A DNA stretch of 64,000 nt from Actinoallomurus iriomotensis (GTDB lineage: Bacteria; Actinomycetota; Actinomycetes; Streptosporangiales; Streptosporangiaceae), in NCBI RefSeq assembly GCF_030269445.1, contig NZ_BSTJ01000016.1, forward strand, positions 1 to 64,000, in the 5' to 3' direction. The translations under genes were made by a program, and so were the position numbers. Under the pieces are notes generated by a model. That model was given only the letters and a program-made list of their open reading frames with translations. It was not told the DNA's origin and did no database searches. How positions within the stretch are numbered: position 1 is the first letter of the stretch; every line of letters begins with the position of its first letter. Of this stretch, positions 43,816 through 52,409 are shown in pieces.

Positions 43816-44385
43816 ATGCAGCAGCGCCGAACTCTCCGCGACGACCTGCTCGACGCCGCCGCCGTGCTGATCATCGAGCGCGGTTTTCGGCGGGTGCGGA
43901 TGCAGGACGTCGCCGACGCGGTCGGGGTCAGCCGGCAGACCGTCTACAACGAGTTCGGGGATAAGTGGCGGCTGGCCGAGGCGCTGAACCTGCGGGAGAA
44001 CGAGCGCTACCTCGACGCGGTCGACGAGGCCATGACCCGTCACGACGATCTGTACTCCGCGGTCGCCGACGCCGTGTCGTACACGCTCACCACGGCGGCC
44101 GACGACCCGCTGAAGAAGGCGATCCTCACCGGCGCCGGCAGCGAGGACCTGCTGCCGCTGATGACCACCCGCGCCGAGCCCGTGCTGTTCGCGGCCAAGA
44201 AGCGCATCATCGCCCACACGCTGCGGCAGTGGCCCCAGGCCGACGAGGACGCGGTCGTCGAGCTCGTGGACATGGTCGTCCGGCTGACGATGAGCCACGT
44301 CGTCCTGCCGATGGAACCGCCCGAGACCGTCGCGACACGCCTGGCGCGGCTCGTCGCCCGCTACCTCGGTGACACGGCGCGCTGA
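43816..44385 (+). CDS. TetR-family transcriptional regulator
   Basis: 189 aa. The N-terminal HTH reads LLDAAAVLIIERGFRRVRM then VADAVGVSRQTVYNEFGDKWRL, typical TetR. The C-terminal ligand domain (60-189) is helical. The gap of 97 bp to the divergent repeat-containing small gene suggests shared control. Confidence 0.88.
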   Translation: MQQRRTLRDDLLDAAAVLIIERGFRRVRMQDVADAVGVSRQTVYNEFGDKWRLAEALNLRENERYLDAVDEAMTRHDDLYSAVADAVSYTLTTAADDPLKKAILTGAGSEDLLPLMTTRAEPVLFAAKKRIIAHTLRQWPQADEDAVVELVDMVVRLTMSHVVLPMEPPETVATRLARLVARYLGDTAR

Positions 44386-44446
44386 CTCCCGCGAGAGGTC
44401 CGGCCCCTGCCGCGGGCCTCGGGCGGGTCGATCCGGACGCGGGCCT

Positions 44447-45199
44447 TTACGCTGTAGATCGCGAGAAGTGTTCCCGGTAGAGCGTCCGGGCGTACGCGAG
44501 GAACATGACGAGGGCGACGACGCCCGCGCTCCAGCACTGGCCGCTGCCCGCGTGCGCCCCGCCGGCCGTCGCCAGGTTCATCCCGTCGATCAGCAGGACG
44601 GCCGTCGCCACCCCGTACAGCGCCGTCCCGGCCACCGGGAGCACCCCCGGCATCGGCGTCACCCGCGCGGCGCCCAGGCGCCGGCGCACCAGCGCATATC
44701 CGCCGAGAACCAGCAGGCCGAGCACGCCCGCCGCGACGCGCCCGCCGACGACCTCACCGAAGTGGTCGCGGACCACGGCGTCGAGACAGCCGTGCGCCGG
44801 ATGCCCCAGTTCGGCGCATCGCTGCGGCGTGTAACGCACCCACGGCAGGTCACCGGCGACGAAGGCCGGCCCGAAGAGCCAGCCGAGCACCTGCGCGAGC
44901 ACCCCGCTGACCCCGATGGCGACGAGCCCGGCCGCGGCGGAGGGCACCAGCCGGGCGAGTTCGGGAGCGATCAGCACCCACGCGGGCCGTCCGCCGAACC
45001 GGCGCGCGACCGCCCACGGCGAACCGAAGCGCGTGACGGCCCGGCGTGCGGCGTCCTCCTCCGTCAGCCCGTCCGCGACGCCGTCGCGCACGGCGTCGCG
45101 CAGGTGTTCCTCCGTCTCGGCGAGCACCCGGGAGACGTCCGCGCCGGAGCCGCGCAGGCGGGCCGAGAGCCGGTCGAGGTAACGCTCGATCTCGTTCAT
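44447..45199 (-). CDS. membrane protein with N-terminal DUF1700/HAAS-like helical domain
   Basis: 250 aa from ATG 45199. Residues 1-70 form a HAAS-like helical domain (EIERYLDRLSARLRG, ETEEHLRDAVRDGVADGLTEEDAARRAVTRFGSP) typical of proteins encoded beside PadR regulators. Four or five membrane segments follow (about 75-98, 140-165, 175-195, 215-238). Its ATG overlaps the padR stop (ATGA, 45196-45199). Function unknown; such PadR-membrane pairs often respond to envelope stress or drugs. Confidence 0.75.
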   Translation of the reverse strand: MNEIERYLDRLSARLRGSGADVSRVLAETEEHLRDAVRDGVADGLTEEDAARRAVTRFGSPWAVARRFGGRPAWVLIAPELARLVPSAAAGLVAIGVSGVLAQVLGWLFGPAFVAGDLPWVRYTPQRCAELGHPAHGCLDAVVRDHFGEVVGGRVAAGVLGLLVLGGYALVRRRLGAARVTPMPGVLPVAGTALYGVATAVLLIDGMNLATAGGAHAGSGQCWSAGVVALVMFLAYARTLYREHFSRSTA

Positions 45200-45510
45200 G
45201 CCAGCACCGCCCCCACCCCGCGGGAGAACGTCCGCCAGTCTTCGCGCATCCCGGTGAGGGCGGTGGCGCCCGCCGCGGTCAGCTCGTACAGCCGGCGACG
45301 GCGTCCGGACTCGTCGGCCCAGTAGCTGCGCAGCAGGCCGCCCTTCTCCAGCCGGTGCAGCGCCGGGTAGATGGTGCCCTCCGGCAGGTCGAAGGCACCC
45401 TCGCTCCGGTCCCGGAGCTCGCTGATGATCGCGTAGCCGTGCGCCGCCCCGCGGGCGAGCACGGACAGCAGGAGCAGGTCGAGATGCCCCTTGAGTTGTT
45501 CTCGTCGCAT
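45196..45510 (-). CDS. PadR-family transcriptional regulator
   Basis: 104 aa from ATG 45510 (MRREQLKGHLDLLLLSVL), a textbook PadR start. The winged HTH includes YAIISELRDRSEGAFDLPEGTIYPALHRLEKGGLL and the wing YWADESGRRRRLYELT. Short, subfamily-2 type. Coupled to the membrane protein gene. A 9-bp inverted repeat touches its start codon (45511-45542), fitting autorepression. Confidence 0.9.
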   Translation of the reverse strand: MRREQLKGHLDLLLLSVLARGAAHGYAIISELRDRSEGAFDLPEGTIYPALHRLEKGGLLRSYWADESGRRRRLYELTAAGATALTGMREDWRTFSRGVGAVLA

Positions 45511-45542
45511 ACCTCGTAACTCTAGGCATAGCATTACGAGGT
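45511..45542. promoter_or_regulatory. probable PadR operator
   Basis: ACCTCGTAA and TTACGAGGT are perfect 9-bp arms 14 bp apart, immediately upstream of the padR start codon. The centre holds TATGCC/TAGAG-type A+T-rich sequence, so the operator probably overlaps the promoter. Confidence 0.7.
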
Positions 45543-45575
45543 GTCCAGCCGCCGAGTTCCGGGAGATGCCCTGCC

Positions 45576-46790
45576 TCAGGAGCGGAACGGGATCGTGACC
45601 GCCAGCGACGTGCCGCATCCGGCCGGACTCGTGACCTGGATGGTGCCCCCCAGCGCTCGGACGCGGTCCTTGAGACCGGTCAGCCCGGAGCCCCGGGCGG
45701 GGTCGGCTCCGCCGATCCCGTCGTCGCGGACCGTCAGGTGGATCTCCGACTCCTCACCGCCGAGCTCGATGCGCACCACGGACGCGTGCGCGTATTTGAG
45801 GACGTTCGTCAGCGCTTCGGAGACGAGGTAGTAAATGGTCACCTCGAGCTTCTCGGGGAGGCGGCGGTAGGCGCCGATGCGGAGTTCGACGGGCACCGGA
45901 GATCGGGACACGAGCGCCTTGAGGGCGGCCGGCAGGCCACGCCGCGCCAGCATCGGCGGCTGCAGCCCCCGGGAGATCTCCTGGAGCTCGATGATCACGT
46001 CCGACAGGCCCTGGGCGGTGTCGGACAGCTGCCGCCTGAGTTCGCCGTGTTCGGGCGGCACGTTCGCCTCGGCCGCGCGAAGCTGGAGTGCCAGCGAGAT
46101 CAGATGCTGCTGCACGCCATCGTGCAGGTCACGCTCGATGCGCCGTCGTGTGGCGTCGGCGTTGGCGACGAGGCGGGCACGGGAGGCGATGAGCTCCGCC
46201 CGGGTCTCGGCCTGCGCGATCGTGGAGTTCAGGAGCTCCACGAACTTGGCCATGCGTTCTTCGGTGTCGTCCGGCGGCGGCTCCGACCCGATGTACAGGC
46301 AGGCCATCGTGCCCCAGAGACGGTCCTCGACGATGACGGGGCAGGCCACGACATGCCCGACGTGGGTCGCCCGATGCCAGTCGCCGACCTCGCTGCGGAT
46401 GGCCTCGGCCGCTCGCCGGGCCGGCCGGTGCGTGCGCAGGGCCGCGGCCGAAGCCGTGTCCTCCTTGAGCGGCCAGCGCCCTCCGAAGGGAAGGTCGATC
46501 TCGGGAACGTCGGGAGCGCGGTACAGCGTCACGATCGACATCGTCTGGTCGGCCTCACGCCGATTGATCGTGGTGTAGTCCGCCTTGATGAGGCAGCCGA
46601 GGGCCTTCGCGGCCGCGTCGAAGATCACCGGTGGCGAGGCACCGCGCGCCACCAGAGTCGCGACATGCTGCAGGGCGGCCCGTTCTTCCGGGTCACCATC
46701 GGTTCGCCGAGAGCGCGCCGCCTTCGGGCGACCAGGCGATCGCCTTCGCGTCTCGGCCGGCCCCGACGAACGCGAGGCCCGTGCGTTCAC
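45576..46790 (-). CDS. GAF-containing sensor histidine kinase (NarL-partner class), orphan
   Basis: 404 aa from GTG 46790 (GAGGA 6 nt upstream); the frame is open to 46889. No membrane helix. A GAF domain (about 35-190) precedes a HisKA_3 dimerisation domain with the phospho-acceptor in RRRIERDLHDGVQQHLISLA. The HATPase domain has EALTNVLKYAHA, DDGIGGADPARGSGLTGLKDRV. It should sense a soluble ligand or redox state. No response regulator lies beside it; the cognate partner must be elsewhere. Confidence 0.87.
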   Translation of the reverse strand: MNARASRSSGPAETRRRSPGRPKAARSRRTDGDPEERAALQHVATLVARGASPPVIFDAAAKALGCLIKADYTTINRREADQTMSIVTLYRAPDVPEIDLPFGGRWPLKEDTASAAALRTHRPARRAAEAIRSEVGDWHRATHVGHVVACPVIVEDRLWGTMACLYIGSEPPPDDTEERMAKFVELLNSTIAQAETRAELIASRARLVANADATRRRIERDLHDGVQQHLISLALQLRAAEANVPPEHGELRRQLSDTAQGLSDVIIELQEISRGLQPPMLARRGLPAALKALVSRSPVPVELRIGAYRRLPEKLEVTIYYLVSEALTNVLKYAHASVVRIELGGEESEIHLTVRDDGIGGADPARGSGLTGLKDRVRALGGTIQVTSPAGCGTSLAVTIPFRS

Positions 46791-46935
46791 GGCTTGTCCT
46801 CGTGACCAGTTGATCGGAGGTTCGCATTCGACCAGCTCACTGTATCGACGATGACGATCTGTGGACAAGTCGCGGCGAAGAGTGATCATCTGCGCTCGCT
46901 ACTGTGGTCCGCAGCGAAAACCGAAGGAGGTTCGG

Positions 46936-48117
46936 GTGGATTTCGACCTGCCGGAAAGTGCCGTCGCCGTACGGGACGGGGTCGCCGCGATCGGCGCGCG
47001 CCACGGGCTGGACTACTGGGACCGCTGCGACGCGGACAAGCGCTGGCCCGAGGAGGTCTGGCACGCGCTGGCGGACGGCGGGTGGCTCGGCCTCGCCGTG
47101 CCCGAGGAGTACGGCGGCGGCGGGCAGGGCCTGCTCGAACTCGCGGTCGCCGCCGAGACCCTCGCCGCCTCCGGCGCGGGCGCGGCGGCCTCCTTCCTCT
47201 ATCTGCTCACCCCCGCCTTCGGTGCCCTGACCATCGCCCGGCACGGCACCGAGGAGCAGAAACGCGCGCTGCTGCCCGGCCTGGCCGCGGGCGAGTCGGA
47301 GACCTGCTTCGCCATCACCGAGCCCGACGCCGGGAGCAACGCGATCAACATCGCCACCCAGGCCCGCCGCGACGGCGACGACTTCCTGGTCACCGGCCAG
47401 AAGATCTGGATCTCCGGGGTCGAACGCGCCCGGCACATGGTCCTGGTCGCCCGTACGATCCCGGCGGCGGAGGCGAAGCCGCGGGTCAGCGGGTTCACGA
47501 TCCTGCTGGTGGACATCGAGGAGGCGGTCGCCGCCGGCACCCTGACCTACCGGCCGATCCCCAAGCTCGGCACCAACACGGTCGCCTCGAACATGGTCTT
47601 CCTCGACGACGTACGCGTCCCCGCCACGAACGTCGTCGGCCGGGTGGACGAGGGCTTCGCCGTGTTGTGGGACATCCTCAACCCCGAACGGATCATCGCC
47701 GCGGCCGGCGCCGCCGGCAGCGGTGAGCTGTGCCTGAAGGTGGCCTGCGACTACGCGAAGGACCGCGCCCCGTTCGGACGGCCCATCGGCGCCAACCAGG
47801 CGGTCGCGTTCCCGCTCGCGCGGGTCAAGGCGCAGGTGGAGCTGGCGCGCCTGATGACCTACAAGGCGGCGTGGCTGTGGGACCGGCAGCGGCCCTGCGG
47901 TTCGGAGGCCAACATCGCCAAGCTCACCGCCGCGGAGGCGGCCTGGCAGGCGGCCGACCGGATGTTCCAGGCGCACGGCGGCATGGCCTACTCCCTGGAG
48001 TATCCGGTGGCCCGGCTGTTCCGCGACGCCCGGATCGGCAAGAACATCCCGGTCGCCGAGGAGCTCGTCCTGGCGCACATCGCCCAGCACGAGCTCGGCC
48101 TGCCGAAGTCGTACTGA
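46936..48117 (+). CDS. acyl-CoA dehydrogenase
   Basis: 393 aa from GTG 46936 with GGAGG 8 nt upstream. Typical fold: helical N-terminus (VPEEYGGGGQGLLE), central barrel with CFAITEPDAGSNA, and C-terminal helices with FGRPIGANQAV and QAHGGMAYSLEYPVARLFRDARI. The catalytic base is expected in the helix after FQAHGGMAYS. It oxidises an acyl-CoA to the enoyl-CoA with FAD. The adjoining AMP-ligase and enoyl-CoA hydratase (50410-53180) suggest a shared acyl catabolic pathway. Confidence 0.92.
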   Translation: MDFDLPESAVAVRDGVAAIGARHGLDYWDRCDADKRWPEEVWHALADGGWLGLAVPEEYGGGGQGLLELAVAAETLAASGAGAAASFLYLLTPAFGALTIARHGTEEQKRALLPGLAAGESETCFAITEPDAGSNAINIATQARRDGDDFLVTGQKIWISGVERARHMVLVARTIPAAEAKPRVSGFTILLVDIEEAVAAGTLTYRPIPKLGTNTVASNMVFLDDVRVPATNVVGRVDEGFAVLWDILNPERIIAAAGAAGSGELCLKVACDYAKDRAPFGRPIGANQAVAFPLARVKAQVELARLMTYKAAWLWDRQRPCGSEANIAKLTAAEAAWQAADRMFQAHGGMAYSLEYPVARLFRDARIGKNIPVAEELVLAHIAQHELGLPKSY

Positions 48118-48125
48118 CCGGCCGT

Positions 48126-48144
48126 TCCGGGGCGCGCTCCCGGA
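48126..48144. terminator. hairpin between convergent genes
   Basis: TCCGGG / CCCGGA arms with a 7-nt loop, 9 bp after the acyl-CoA dehydrogenase stop, shared with the convergent epimerase gene. Confidence 0.4.
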
Positions 48145-48173
48145 GCGGACCGTCCGCGGGCGTTCAGGCGGAC

Positions 48174-49103
48174 TCAGGCGGATCCGGTGTGGAAGTAGTG
48201 GCCCTTGTCGAGGTCGTCGAGGAGCCCCGGCTGGGTGGGCTGCCATTCCAGCTGCTCGCGGGTCAGCGCGCTCGACGCCGGGCTGTCGGCTGAGAGAGGC
48301 CCGGCGAGCCAGCCGAAGTGCGCGCCCGCGTCCTCGGGCGAGATCGCGGCCACCGGAACGCCGAGATGGCGCCCGATCACCTCGGCGACGGCGCGGAGGG
48401 GCACGCCCTCGTCGGCGACCGGGTGCAGCGCCGATCCCGCCGGAGCCTTCTCCAGTGCCAGGCGGAACAGGTGCGCGGCGTCCAGCCGGTGTACGGCGGG
48501 CCAGCGGTTGGAGCCGTCGCCGATGTGACCGGAGACGCCCTTGTCCCGTGCGATGGCGACCGCGGCCGCCAGGAAGCCGCGGTCTCCGTCGCCGTACACC
48601 GTCGGGGGCAGCCGCAGCACGGACGAGCGGACGCCGCGGGAGGCGAACGAGAGTGTCAACCGGGCGGTGGCCTGCCGGACGCTCGGACCCTCGCCCGGCT
48701 CCCCCGGAGCCGGCTCGCGTCCGTCCCGCTCGGTCGCCACCCGCCCCGGCGCGAGCCCGAGCAAGCCGGAGGCGAGGACGAACGGCCGGTCGGAACCGGC
48801 GAGCACCTCGCCGAACATCTCGACGGCGCGGCGATCCGCGTCGGCGGCGCCCTGGAAGTCTCCTGAGAAGGCGATGTCGTGCTTGAACGCGAGGTGGATC
48901 ACGCCGTCCGACGCGGCCGCAGCGTCTCGCAGGACGTCGAGATCGTCGAGGGTGCCGCGCCGCACCTGCGCCCCGGCCGCGGTGAGGGCGGCGGCCGAGG
49001 CGTCCGAGCGAGCCAGCCCGGTGACCTGGTGGCCCGCGCCGATGAGTTCGGGGACGACGGCGGAGCCGATCCAGCCGGACGCGCCCGTGACGAAAACGCG
49101 CAT
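48174..49103 (-). CDS. NAD-dependent epimerase / atypical SDR
   Basis: 309 aa from ATG 49103 (TGGAGG upstream). N-terminal Rossmann motif VFVTGASGWIGSAVV is clear, then GVIHLAFKHD. The usual YxxxK is not obvious, as in several atypical SDRs; SVLRLPPTVYGDGD follows the family pattern. Substrate unknown. Divergent from a TetR gene, with two palindromic operator copies in the gap, so it is the likely TetR target. Confidence 0.86.
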   Translation of the reverse strand: MRVFVTGASGWIGSAVVPELIGAGHQVTGLARSDASAAALTAAGAQVRRGTLDDLDVLRDAAAASDGVIHLAFKHDIAFSGDFQGAADADRRAVEMFGEVLAGSDRPFVLASGLLGLAPGRVATERDGREPAPGEPGEGPSVRQATARLTLSFASRGVRSSVLRLPPTVYGDGDRGFLAAAVAIARDKGVSGHIGDGSNRWPAVHRLDAAHLFRLALEKAPAGSALHPVADEGVPLRAVAEVIGRHLGVPVAAISPEDAGAHFGWLAGPLSADSPASSALTREQLEWQPTQPGLLDDLDKGHYFHTGSA

Positions 49104-49164
49104 GACGAAACCTCCAGAAGAGTGGGTGCCCTCGACGCGAAGCGTGCGCGAGGACCAGAGACCG

Positions 49165-49211
49165 ATGTCAGTCGCTGTCATCGTCATCATAGGCATGTCA
49201 GTCGCTGACAT
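49165..49211. promoter_or_regulatory. duplicated TetR operator
   Basis: Two copies of a 17-bp palindrome lie 30 bp apart: 49195-49211 is perfect (ATGTCAG TCG CTGACAT) and 49165-49181 has one mismatch. They sit 17 bp before the TetR start and 62 bp before the epimerase start, ideal for dual repression. Confidence 0.8.
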
Positions 49212-49227
49212 CAACTAGGATCTGCGC

Positions 49228-49794
49228 ATGGGTCGATGGCAGCCGAACGCGCGCGGGCGCCTCGCGCAGGCGGCGATGGAGCTCTACAGCGAGCACGGGT
49301 TCGAACAGACCACGGTCGCGGAGATCGCCAAGCGGGCGGGGCTGACGGAGCGCACGTTCTTCCGGCACTACGCCGACAAGCGTGAGGTCCTGTTCGCCGG
49401 CGGGTCCGTGCTGGAGGACCTGTTCGTACGGGCCGTCGCCGACGCGCCGGACTCCGCCGGGCCGATCGACGCGGTGGCCGCCGCCCTGGCGGCCGCCGAC
49501 ACCGTGCTCCTGGACCGCGAGTCCGCCCGGCAGCGTCAGGCCGTCATCGACGCGAACGCCGAGCTGCGCGAGCGCGAGCTGATCAAGCTGGCGTCCCTCG
49601 CCTCGGCGCTCACCGCCGCGTTGCGCGGGCGCGGCGTCACGGACCTGACCGCGAGCCTGGCCGCCGAGGCGGGCATCGCCGTCTTCAAGGTCGCGTTCGC
49701 CCGCTGGATCGCCGAGGGCGAGCGGAAGGACCTACCGCGGCTCATCCGCGAGTCACTCGACGAACTCAGAGCCGTCGCCTCGAGTCTCTCCTAG
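49228..49794 (+). CDS. TetR-family transcriptional regulator
   Basis: 188 aa. N-terminal HTH: LAQAAMELYSEHGFEQTTVAEIAKRAGLTERTFFRHYADK, typical TetR. C-terminal helical ligand domain. It is divergent from the epimerase gene and should bind the two palindromes at 49165-49211, controlling itself and the epimerase. Confidence 0.9.
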   Translation: MGRWQPNARGRLAQAAMELYSEHGFEQTTVAEIAKRAGLTERTFFRHYADKREVLFAGGSVLEDLFVRAVADAPDSAGPIDAVAAALAAADTVLLDRESARQRQAVIDANAELRERELIKLASLASALTAALRGRGVTDLTASLAAEAGIAVFKVAFARWIAEGERKDLPRLIRESLDELRAVASSLS

Positions 49795-50068
49795 CATCGC
49801 GTCGCGGATGAGCGTGTCGAGCCGCCGCCACGCCGGGGACGCCGCGTTGACCATGCCCTGGATGAGGACGGGGATCTCGGAGGCCGCGTCCAGCCGGGGC
49901 GGACCGCCGGCTCCGTAGCGCTCCCGGCTCGCCTCAGCGACCCGGCGGGCGAGGCCGTCGATGCGAGGATCGCCGGCGTCGAGGTCGTAGGTGTGGTCGT
50001 ACTCGAGAAAGAGCCGCCGCAGCGCGGGATCGGCCAGAATCTCCCGCTGGTCCTGGCCGGCTGTCCGA
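49753..50068 (-). pseudogene. fragment resembling the C-terminal domain of a MerR/TipA-like regulator
   Basis: About 95 codons with natural sequence (ILADPALRRLFLEYD, DPRIDGLARRVAEASRERYG, IPVLIQGMVNAASPAWRRLD) look like the helical effector domain found after MerR HTHs. The N-terminal HTH is missing and the sequence before about 50060 is unrelated. Its 3' end overlaps the TetR gene by 42 bp in convergent orientation. Probably a truncated remnant. Confidence 0.4.
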
Positions 50069-50132
50069 TGGTGAGCACCCGTCCCTCGTCTCGCTTGACC
50101 TTCCCCCAGGGGCAGGGCCACACCATGGCGTC

Positions 50133-50413
50133 ATGGTGAACACGAACGTCGACCGGGAGCCCCTGCGGACCTGGCCGATGACGGCAACGAGGCCGCTCTG
50201 GACCGGCTGGCCGACCTCGCCGACGCGGCAGATGACGTCGCGGAGCTGAGCGAGCTGCTGGACGAGGGGTCCATACGGGCCGGGTTCCTGCTGACCCGGC
50301 GCGCGGCCGCGGCCGGCGACCTGCGCGAGCTGCGGCGCGTCCGCGATGCCGGGTACGAGGACGCGGGAGACGAACTGAACCGGCTGCTGACGGGGAGCGG
50401 CCCCGGATCCTAG
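50133..50413 (+). pseudogene. small gene with a one-base frameshift
   Basis: ATG 50133 opens VNTNVDREPLR. From 50168 the neighbouring frame continues with a regular helical protein to TAG 50411-50413: DLADDGNEAALDRLADLADA, DDVAELSELLDEGS, then LLTRRAAAAGDLRELRRV and DAGYEDAGDELNRLL. Restoring one G at GG 50167-50168 joins both into a protein of about 93 aa made of short Leu/Asp helical repeats. Either a real frameshift mutation or a sequence error. Confidence 0.55.
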
Positions 50414-51876
50414 GAACGCTCCGGGAGGCGTACGGCCACGGCCGGGTCGTGTGCCGCGCGGAGGTCGCGTTTGAGGATCTTGCCGGAGTGGTTGCGCGGG
50501 ATCGCCTCGGCGAACTCGTACCAGCGTGGACGTTTGAAGGCGCCGAGGCGTTCGCGGCAGTGCGCGTCCAGCTCTTCGGCGCCGACCGGCTCGCGGACCA
50601 CCACCAGGGCCTTGACCGCCTCGCCCCAGCGGCGGTCCGGCACGCCGATGACCGCGGCGTCGCCGACGGCCGGGTGGGCGAGCAGCACGCGTTCGACCTC
50701 GGCGGAGTAGACGTTCTCCCCGCCCGACTTGATCATGTCCTTGGCGCGGTCGACGAAGAAGAGGTATCCGTCGTCGTCGCGGCGCATCACGTCGCCCGTG
50801 TGCAGGAATCCATCGCGCAGCGTCTCGGCGGTCGCCTCGGGCAGGTTGGCGTACCCGGCCATCATCGACGGGCCGCGGACCAGCAGTTCCCCTGCCTCGC
50901 CGGGCGGCGCGTCGACCGCCACGTCGAAGGCGGGCAGCGGGCGGCCGACGGTGCCCGGCCGGGCCAGCTCCTCGGCGAGCGTGGAGACGGACACGAAGTT
51001 GCCCGCCTCGGTCGAACCGTACACGCCCCGGTAGTCCACGCCGGCCTCGGCGAGCATCCGCAGCGTCGCGGCCCGCTCGGTGCCCGCCATGCCGTACACC
51101 AGGCGGACGGGCCGGGCGGCGGGGTGCCGGAACGCCCTGCGCGTGCCGGCCGGGAAGATCGCCACGGTGACGCCGTGCTCGCCGACCAGCGACCACGTCT
51201 CGTCCAGGCCGGCGCCGGACGGGAACACCACGGTGCCGCCCATCGCCAGGTGCGCGAGCGCCGCGCCGTACCCGGCGACGTGGAACAGCGGCAGCGTCGC
51301 GAGCAGCCGGTCACCGGCGGTGAGGCCCAGCCCCTGGACGGCGTTGGCCGTCGCGGCCACCCAGCCGCGGTTCGTGAGCAGGCAGCCCTTCGGCCGTCCG
51401 GTCGTCCCGGAGGTGTAGAGGCTGATCACCGGGCTGTCGTCGTCCGGCCGCGCCGTGTGAGGGCCGGTGGCGGTGTCGAGCCGGGTCTCCAGCTCCTCGC
51501 CGATCACCCAGTGGGCCAGGCCGAGCAGCCCGGACGCGCGGGCGAGCGGTTCGAGCGCGGGATGCACCACCGCATGCACGGCGCCGGCGTCCTCGACCTG
51601 GAAGCGGATCTCGGCCGGCGCCAGGCGGGTGTTGAGCGGCACCACGCACGCGCCGAGCAGCGACGCGGCGAACGCGGTCTCCAGGGCCTCCGGCGCGTTG
51701 ACGGTCAGCAGCGCGACGCGGCCTCCCGCCCGCACGCCCGCGGCGGCGAACACCCCGGCCAGCCGTTCGACGCGCCGGGCCAGCTCACCGTACGTGCGGC
51801 GGCCTCCCGCCCAGGCGAAGGCGGTGCGCGACGGCCACAGCGCGCCGCCGCGGTGAGCGAGGTCTCCGAGCAGCAT
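50410..51876 (-). CDS. acyl-CoA synthetase / AMP-dependent ligase
   Basis: 488 aa from ATG 51876 (GGAGGG 4 nt upstream). ANL superfamily motifs: P-loop ISLYTSGTTGRPKGCLLTNRG, A5-type YGSTEAGN, A7 FLHTGDVMRRDDDGYLFFVDRAKD, and the C-terminal Lys in NHSGKILKRDL. It activates a carboxylic acid to the acyl-CoA via an adenylate. Divergent from an SRPBCC gene; part of the acyl-CoA catabolic group of this region. Confidence 0.92.
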   Translation of the reverse strand: MLLGDLAHRGGALWPSRTAFAWAGGRRTYGELARRVERLAGVFAAAGVRAGGRVALLTVNAPEALETAFAASLLGACVVPLNTRLAPAEIRFQVEDAGAVHAVVHPALEPLARASGLLGLAHWVIGEELETRLDTATGPHTARPDDDSPVISLYTSGTTGRPKGCLLTNRGWVAATANAVQGLGLTAGDRLLATLPLFHVAGYGAALAHLAMGGTVVFPSGAGLDETWSLVGEHGVTVAIFPAGTRRAFRHPAARPVRLVYGMAGTERAATLRMLAEAGVDYRGVYGSTEAGNFVSVSTLAEELARPGTVGRPLPAFDVAVDAPPGEAGELLVRGPSMMAGYANLPEATAETLRDGFLHTGDVMRRDDDGYLFFVDRAKDMIKSGGENVYSAEVERVLLAHPAVGDAAVIGVPDRRWGEAVKALVVVREPVGAEELDAHCRERLGAFKRPRWYEFAEAIPRNHSGKILKRDLRAAHDPAVAVRLPERS

Positions 51877-51955
51877 CCGCCCTCCTGGTCCGCGCGTGCT
51901 CCCCCGCACCTGGGGGAACCTCATCCATGAGAACACAACACCAGGAGCGATTGCG

Positions 51956-52387
51956 ATGCCCAAGCCGTACGCCAGCACCGTCCTGCCGGTCTCCGCCGAT
52001 CGGGTGTGGGAGTACCTGCGCGACTTCGGCAACATCGCCGAGTGGCATCCGGGCATCGTGACCGCCGAGCTGGAGCACGGCGCCGGCGACCAGGTCGGCT
52101 CGGTGCGCCGACTGACGGGACCGGGCGGCGAGGTGTTCCGTGAGCGCCTGGTCGCGCTGGACGACGGCGAGCGCTCCTCGACGTACGACCTGTTCGAGGG
52201 CCCGTTCCCGGTACGGTCCTACCGCGCGACGCTGCGGGTGGCGCCGGTCACGGACACCGGGCTCGCGTTCGCCGAGTGGTTCGCCCGCTACGACGCCGAC
52301 GCCCAGGACGAGGCGTGGCTGACCAAGACCTTCGCCCGTGGCATCTTCGCGACCGGCCTGGCCGCCCTCCAGGAGCGGTTCACCTGA
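51956..52387 (+). CDS. SRPBCC-family small-molecule-binding protein
   Basis: 143 aa from ATG 51956 with AGGAG upstream. START/polyketide-cyclase-like fold: [26 protein letters not shown] at the N-terminus is diagnostic, and a long C-terminal helix ends the domain. It may bind or convert a hydrophobic compound. Its 3' end faces the enoyl-CoA hydratase gene. Confidence 0.82.
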   Translation: MPKPYASTVLPVSADRVWEYLRDFGNIAEWHPGIVTAELEHGAGDQVGSVRRLTGPGGEVFRERLVALDDGERSSTYDLFEGPFPVRSYRATLRVAPVTDTGLAFAEWFARYDADAQDEAWLTKTFARGIFATGLAALQERFT

Positions 52388-52409
52388 CCGCCGCTCAGAA
52401 CCGCGGCGG
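52388..52409. terminator. hairpin between convergent genes
   Basis: CCGCCGC / GCGGCGG arms with an 8-nt loop in the short gap between the SRPBCC and enoyl-CoA hydratase genes, overlapping the end of the latter. Confidence 0.4.
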
